From Elephas maximus indicus (taxonomy: Eukaryota > Chordata > Mammalia > Proboscidea > Elephantidae): a stretch of 64,000 bases of DNA. Position numbers and translations under genes: made by a program. This document shows positions 60,251 to 64,000 of the stretch, piece by piece; within the stretch, counting starts at the first letter, position 1, and the number at the start of each line of letters is the position of its first letter. The stretch lies in assembly GCF_024166365.1 (NCBI RefSeq), contig NC_064820.1, forward strand, positions 85,326,001 to 85,390,000. Reading direction: 5' to 3'. The notes below the pieces were generated by a model. The model was not told the DNA's origin. It made no database searches and worked only from the letters and a program-made list of their open reading frames with translations.

Positions 60251-61049
60251 GGTATTTATGTTGGTTATCCAAGAGTTCTGTGACTATGAGATTTTCATCT
60301 TCTTTTTGTATGTCTCTTCTTTATGAGCCAGAATCGATTTGAAGGTGATGGGAATAAGAAAAATTTAAGAAACTTTATATAAGAAAGTAAGGTCAGAATA
60401 AGAGGAGAAGCATTGCACAACTAAGAAAGTGATCTAGGTCCTAAGGTGTCTGTGTTGTAGTCGTTTCTTTAACAAGATGGAGCTACTTTCTTTTGGACCA
60501 AGGACCAATGACTTAAAGATTCTCTGGCTGTCTCAGCTAAGGTCTTATTGCTCTCTGGGAAGTGGGAACATGTTAAATGGGAGAACTAGATACTAATCAG
60601 AAGCAAGCATGGCCAAAAAAGAACAACAGCAAATAACCCAGACACACAGGTATCTATAAGTTGGGGTCTTTAAGTTGGGGTCTTTGATATTTTACAAACA
60701 AAGAGAAAGATAAATACTACATAAAGGAGAAAGTTATCCCAGACCAAAGTAGAGGAGTGGATTTATTATCATCATCATATTATTATTATTTTGTTCTTCC
60801 AAAAACATAATGGATATAGAAAATCATTATTTCTTACCATGAGTAAAGGCTTCAGATGAAGATTCATCACAGGAATGTCACAGTTGAGTGCTTTTCTTTT
60901 CTAACAATTACACAGTCTTTCAGAGGAAACCATCAGCCACTAATCCATACGTAATTAAACTTGCTGTCATGAGGAAGCATACATCATTTTCATTGCCACT
61001 GGTCTGTTACGAAGCTTCGGTTTATGAGGAAATAGATGCTGATATGAAC
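60251..61049. other. No gene recognised
   Basis: Unassigned. It includes (ATT)n-like text near 60765-60792 and a tiny AfroSINE-tail-like piece at 60326-60350. Confidence 0.45.
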
Positions 61050-61322
61050 AATCTATTTTGATTTTAAGAATTTTTTTTTTTAATTTAAGAGAAAAGTGCT
61101 ATTTAGTGGCTCTCCGATTTTCTGTAGAACTACCCCCATTTTTAAAATTTGCATCTTCTCTTTTTTTCTTGATCTACCATATTAATCTTTTCAAAGAATC
61201 ATATTTTGGCTTTGTTAATTGCCTTATTATTTTTAGCATTCCATCTCAATGATTACTGTCCTTATCTTGATTTCCTTCTTTTTTTAGTTGTCTTAAAGCA
61301 TTTTTTTAAAATTTCTTGAGTT

Positions 61323-61381
61323 AGTAACTGACTTGATTTGTAAACTTTCACTTAAAACACAATAAAAATTAAAAAAATTTT
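61323..61381 (+). mobile_element. Very short L1 insertion (59 bp)
   Basis: Only the last bases of the L1 3' UTR ('gacttgatttgtaaactttc', 'aacacaataaaaatt') and tail are present. The exact 11-base duplication tttcttgagtt flanks it (61312-61322 and 61382-61392). Confidence 0.85.
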
Positions 61382-61479
61382 TTTCTTGAGTTTAATATTT
61401 AATGTGCTTAATTTGAATTTTTCTTGTTTCCTCAAAAATGTATTCGAAAGCTATAAATCTTTGTGTATACACTGCTTTG

Positions 61480-61655
61480 GAAGCCCTGGTGGCATAGTGG
61501 TTAAGAGCTATGGTGGCTAACTAAAAGGTCAGCAGTTCAAATCCACCAGGCTGTCCTTGGAAACTCTATGGGACAGTTCTACTCTATTGTATAGGGTTGC
61601 TATAAGGTTGCTATGAGTTGGAATCGACTCAATGGTGACAAGTTTGGATTTTTTT
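61480..61655 (+). mobile_element. AfroSINE
   Basis: 'gaagccctggtggcatagtg' to 'ggaatcgactcaatggtgac', with a small internal duplication 'ggttgctataaggttgctat'. Confidence 0.88.
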
Positions 61656-61739
61656 GTTTTTTTGCTTTTAATTTATACTGTTTTGCATGTGCATCACAGG
61701 TGTTGATAGGAAATACTTCCATTATCATTAATTTTTAAA

Positions 61740-62130
61740 AAATTTTATTGTGGTAAAATACATGTAATACGAAATTTACTATTTTAACCATTCTTAAATG
61801 TACAACTCAGTGACATTGGTTATATTCACCATATTGTGCAACTCTCACCACTATTGATCTCCAAATGTACTTCATCACCCTGAAAGAAACCATATACCCA
61901 TTAAGCAGTGACTCCCTATTTCTACCTCTTCCCAGCCCTGGTAACCTCTTACCTACTTTCTGTTTCTATGAATTTGTCTATTCTATATATTTCATATAAG
62001 TGGAATTCTATAATATTTTCCTTATGTGTATGGCCTTCTTTCACTTAACATAATGCTTTCAAGGTTCATCCATGTTGTAACACGTATCATAACTTCTTTT
62101 CTTTTTATGGCCGAACAATATTCCGTTGTA
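61740..62130 (-). mobile_element. Old L1M 3' end fragment
   Basis: 'ttattgtggtaaaatacatg' then 'tacaactcagtgacattggt', 'ctttcacttaacataatgct' and 'caatattccgttgtatgta' are the complement of the L1M 3' UTR and ORF2 end. Its order after 61050-61740 makes it a separate element. Confidence 0.65.
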
Positions 62131-62139
62131 TGTATGATG

Positions 62140-62322
62140 TTGTTTTTAGTTGCCACTGAGTCAGTTATGACTCATGGTGACCCCATGTGTGCAGAGTAGA
62201 ACTGCTCCATGGAGTTTTCAAGGCTGTGACTTTTTAGAGGTTGATCTCTAGGACTGTCTTCTGAGGCACCTCTGGGAAGGTTCAAACTGCCAACCTTTTG
62301 ACTGGTGGTTGAGCACTTATAA
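62140..62322 (-). mobile_element. AfroSINE-related repeat, antisense
   Basis: 'ttgccactgagtcagttatg' to 'ttgactggtggttgagcact', with the older middle segment ('ggttgatctctaggactgtc'). Diverged. Confidence 0.7.
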
Positions 62323-62377
62323 TCCTATTCTCTTCAAATCTTTTTTATTAAGTGATTAAAAACTGTATTTAATAGAT

Positions 62378-62776
62378 GTGTCCTTGTTTCCTAGTGTTAC
62401 TGTAACAGAAATACTGTAAGTGGGTGACTTTAAAGAATAGAAATTTATTTTCTCATAGTTCAGAATGCTACAAGTCCAGATCTAGGGCACCAGCTATATG
62501 GGAAGGCCCTATCTCTGTGGGCTCTGGGGGAAGATCCTTGACTCAGCTTCTGTACTCCTGGTATTCCTTGGTTCTTTGGAAATCCTCATATGGCAACTAT
62601 CATTCCCTATTTGCACTTGCTTCTGTGTCTAATCTGCTCTTTTTATAGCTCAGAAATGATTAGTTTATGATTTATCCTATTACATTAACATAGCAAAGAA
62701 AACCCTATTCCCAGGTGGGATTATTTCCACAGATATAGTGGTAGGATTCAAATACATATTTTCGGGGGGACACAGT
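62378..62776 (-). mobile_element. MLT1-type LTR, antisense, first of two
   Basis: 'cttgtttcctagtgttactg' with 'gaaatttattttctcatag' at left and 'ttcggggggacacag' at right give a near-complete antisense MLT1. It ends where the next copy begins. Confidence 0.72.
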
Positions 62777-63425
62777 CTTAGTTATTTAGTGCTGCTATGA
62801 CAGAAATACCACAAGGGGATGGCTTTAATAAACAGAAATTTATTTTCTCACAGTTAAGGAGGCTAGAAGTCCAAATTCAGAGTACCAGCTGGTGGGGGAG
62901 ACTTTCTGTTGGCTCTGGAGGAAGGTTAGCGTTGATCAGGACAGCGTCTTCTCGGCTGTTGCCACAGGCTCTTTAGCTCTGCTAATAAGGCACCTCACTC
63001 TGCCAGGAAGCCTCCTTCCTGAAGGCACTCAGCTCTCTCTCACTCCACAGCGCCTGCTTCTACGCCATCTCCCGCCAGTCTCCTGGTTCTGCTGCTGCCG
63101 TATCTCTGCCACTGCTTCTTACCGTCTCGCTCTGTCTCCAGTGTTACAGTGCTCTCTGTGTCTCTGGTTCTAAGAGGTTCTCAGCAGAGGGGGCCTGGGT
63201 CCAAAGGACACTCTCCACTCTGGTCTTTTCTTGGTGGTATTGAGATCCCTCTCTCTGCTTATTTCTCTCTTCTTTTATCTTTTGTAAGACAAAAAGGTGT
63301 GACTCAAGTAAGGGTGTGACTTCAATAAGGGTGATGACTGGTTAAGTTGTTAACTTGAGTCACACGCTGTAATAATGCAGTGACTCAAGATACATCCCAC
63401 CCTAATCATGCCTCGCTCCCAAATG
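62777..63425 (-). mobile_element. MLT1-type LTR, antisense, second of two
   Basis: 'tcttagttatttagtgctgc', 'gaaatttattttctcacagt' and 'ggaggctagaagtccaaatt' mark the antisense 3' end; 'cccaccctaatcatgcc' near 63400 marks the distal part. Its far end is lost where the RTE tail begins. Confidence 0.7.
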
Positions 63426-63444
63426 GAACCATAACCATAGGCAT

Positions 63445-64000
63445 GTTGTTGTTGTTGTTAGGTGCTGTCGAGTCGGTTCAGACTCATAGTAAATTATGGA
63501 TAACATTGCTAAGAATGGGAATTCCAAAACACTTAATTGTGCTCATGAGAAACCTGTACATAGATTAAGAGGCAGTCGTCTGAACAGAACGAGGGGATTC
63601 TGGGTGGTTTAAAGTCAGGAAAGCTGTGCGTTAAGGTTGTATCCTTTCACCTTATCTATTCAGTCTGTATGCTGAGCAATAATCCAAGAATCTGGACTAT
63701 ATGAAGAAGAACGGGACATCAGGATTGGAGGAAGACTCATTAACAACCTGACATATGCAGATGACACAACCTTGCTTATTGAAAATGAAGAGGACTTGAA
63801 GCACTTACTGATGAAGATCAAAGACCACAGCCTTCGGTATGGATTACACCCCAACATAAAGAAAACAAAAATCCTCACAACTGGACCAATAAGCAACATC
63901 ATGATAAATGGAGAAAAGATTGACGTTGTTAAGTATTTCATTTTACTTGGGTCCACAGTTAACACCCAAGGAAGCAGCAGTCAACAAATCAAAAGATGCG
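63445..64000. mobile_element. RTE-type LINE with inverted 5' segment, runs off the window
   Basis: 63445-63490 is the complement of the RTE 3' tail (gttgttgtt, then 'ggtgctgtcgagtcggttca'). From about 63490 the sequence reads as RTE ORF on the + strand. The RT active box YADD is intact at 63754-63765 (LTYADDTTLLIENEEDLKHL), and this frame stays open from about 63710 to the window end (KKTKILTTGPIS... LGSTVNTQGSS). Upstream codons contain stops. Head-to-tail polarity is reversed, as from twin priming. Confidence 0.7.

Larger units (their letters stand above)
61050..61740 (-). mobile_element. Old L1M ORF2 fragment with two insertions
   Basis: 'cttttcaaagaatcatattt' near 61188 and 'aaagctataaatctttgtgt' near 61450 are antisense ORF2. 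The 59-base L1 (61323) and an AfroSINE (61480) interrupt it; text resembling 'gctgcatcccacaggttttg' resumes after the SINE. Confidence 0.6.

Noticed and set aside
63660..63965. 101-codon minus-strand frame
   Set aside because: It is the shadow of the RTE reverse transcriptase frame on the + strand, which holds YADD.

Overview
This window is nuclear DNA from a placental mammal of the Afrotheria, most likely a paenungulate such as an elephant. The evidence is more than twenty copies, on both strands, of one tRNA-derived SINE. Its head reads 'gagccctggtggcgcagtgg' and its tail 'ctatgagtcggaatcgac'; this is the AfroSINE family, known only from Afrotheria. RTE-type LINE pieces share the same 3' tail. 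Older mammalian repeats are also present (L1M, L2, MIR, MLT1/MaLR LTRs, hAT elements). I see no rRNA, tRNA, CRISPR or multi-exon gene.

Layout. 0-15 kb: sparse old repeats, AfroSINEs, an RTE 3' end, a 5'-truncated L1 (11.0-12.1 kb) and an LTR-like repeat with internal tandem units (13.3 kb). 15-21 kb: an antisense L1 with an internal deletion and an odd purine-rich 5' region. 21.0-21.9 kb: a decayed retrocopy related to MIA3/TANGO1. 22-28 kb: L2, MIR and AfroSINE copies, one nested in another. 28.4 kb: a small hAT-type element inside a MIR. 29.2-30.1 kb: AfroSINE split by an LTR that is itself split by an AfroSINE. 32-33.5 kb: a truncated antisense L1. 34.2-41.7 kb: a near-full-length antisense L1 inside an AfroSINE. 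43.37-44.47 kb: the only convincing protein-coding candidate. 44.9-46.6 kb: an older L1 carrying a long-inverted-repeat DNA element, itself carrying an AfroSINE. 47.0 kb: second copy of the 13.3 kb LTR-like repeat. 50.7-51.7 kb: a truncated L1. 51.9-59.4 kb: a near-full-length sense L1. 59-64 kb: L1M, AfroSINE, two MLT1 LTRs, and an RTE with an inverted 5' segment that runs off the window.

The coding candidate is a 368-codon single-exon frame. It matches the membrane segment and coiled coils of the TANGO1/cTAGE (MIA3/MIA2) family, which work at endoplasmic reticulum exit sites, but it lacks their proline-rich tail. A frame this long in otherwise decaying DNA, and clearly divergent from its parent, is the most interesting item here. 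It sits in the 10 kb between two oppositely oriented 7.5 kb L1s. All L1 and RTE reading frames seen are broken.

Family names were assigned by recognition, without any search. Boundaries are exact only where target-site duplications are stated.
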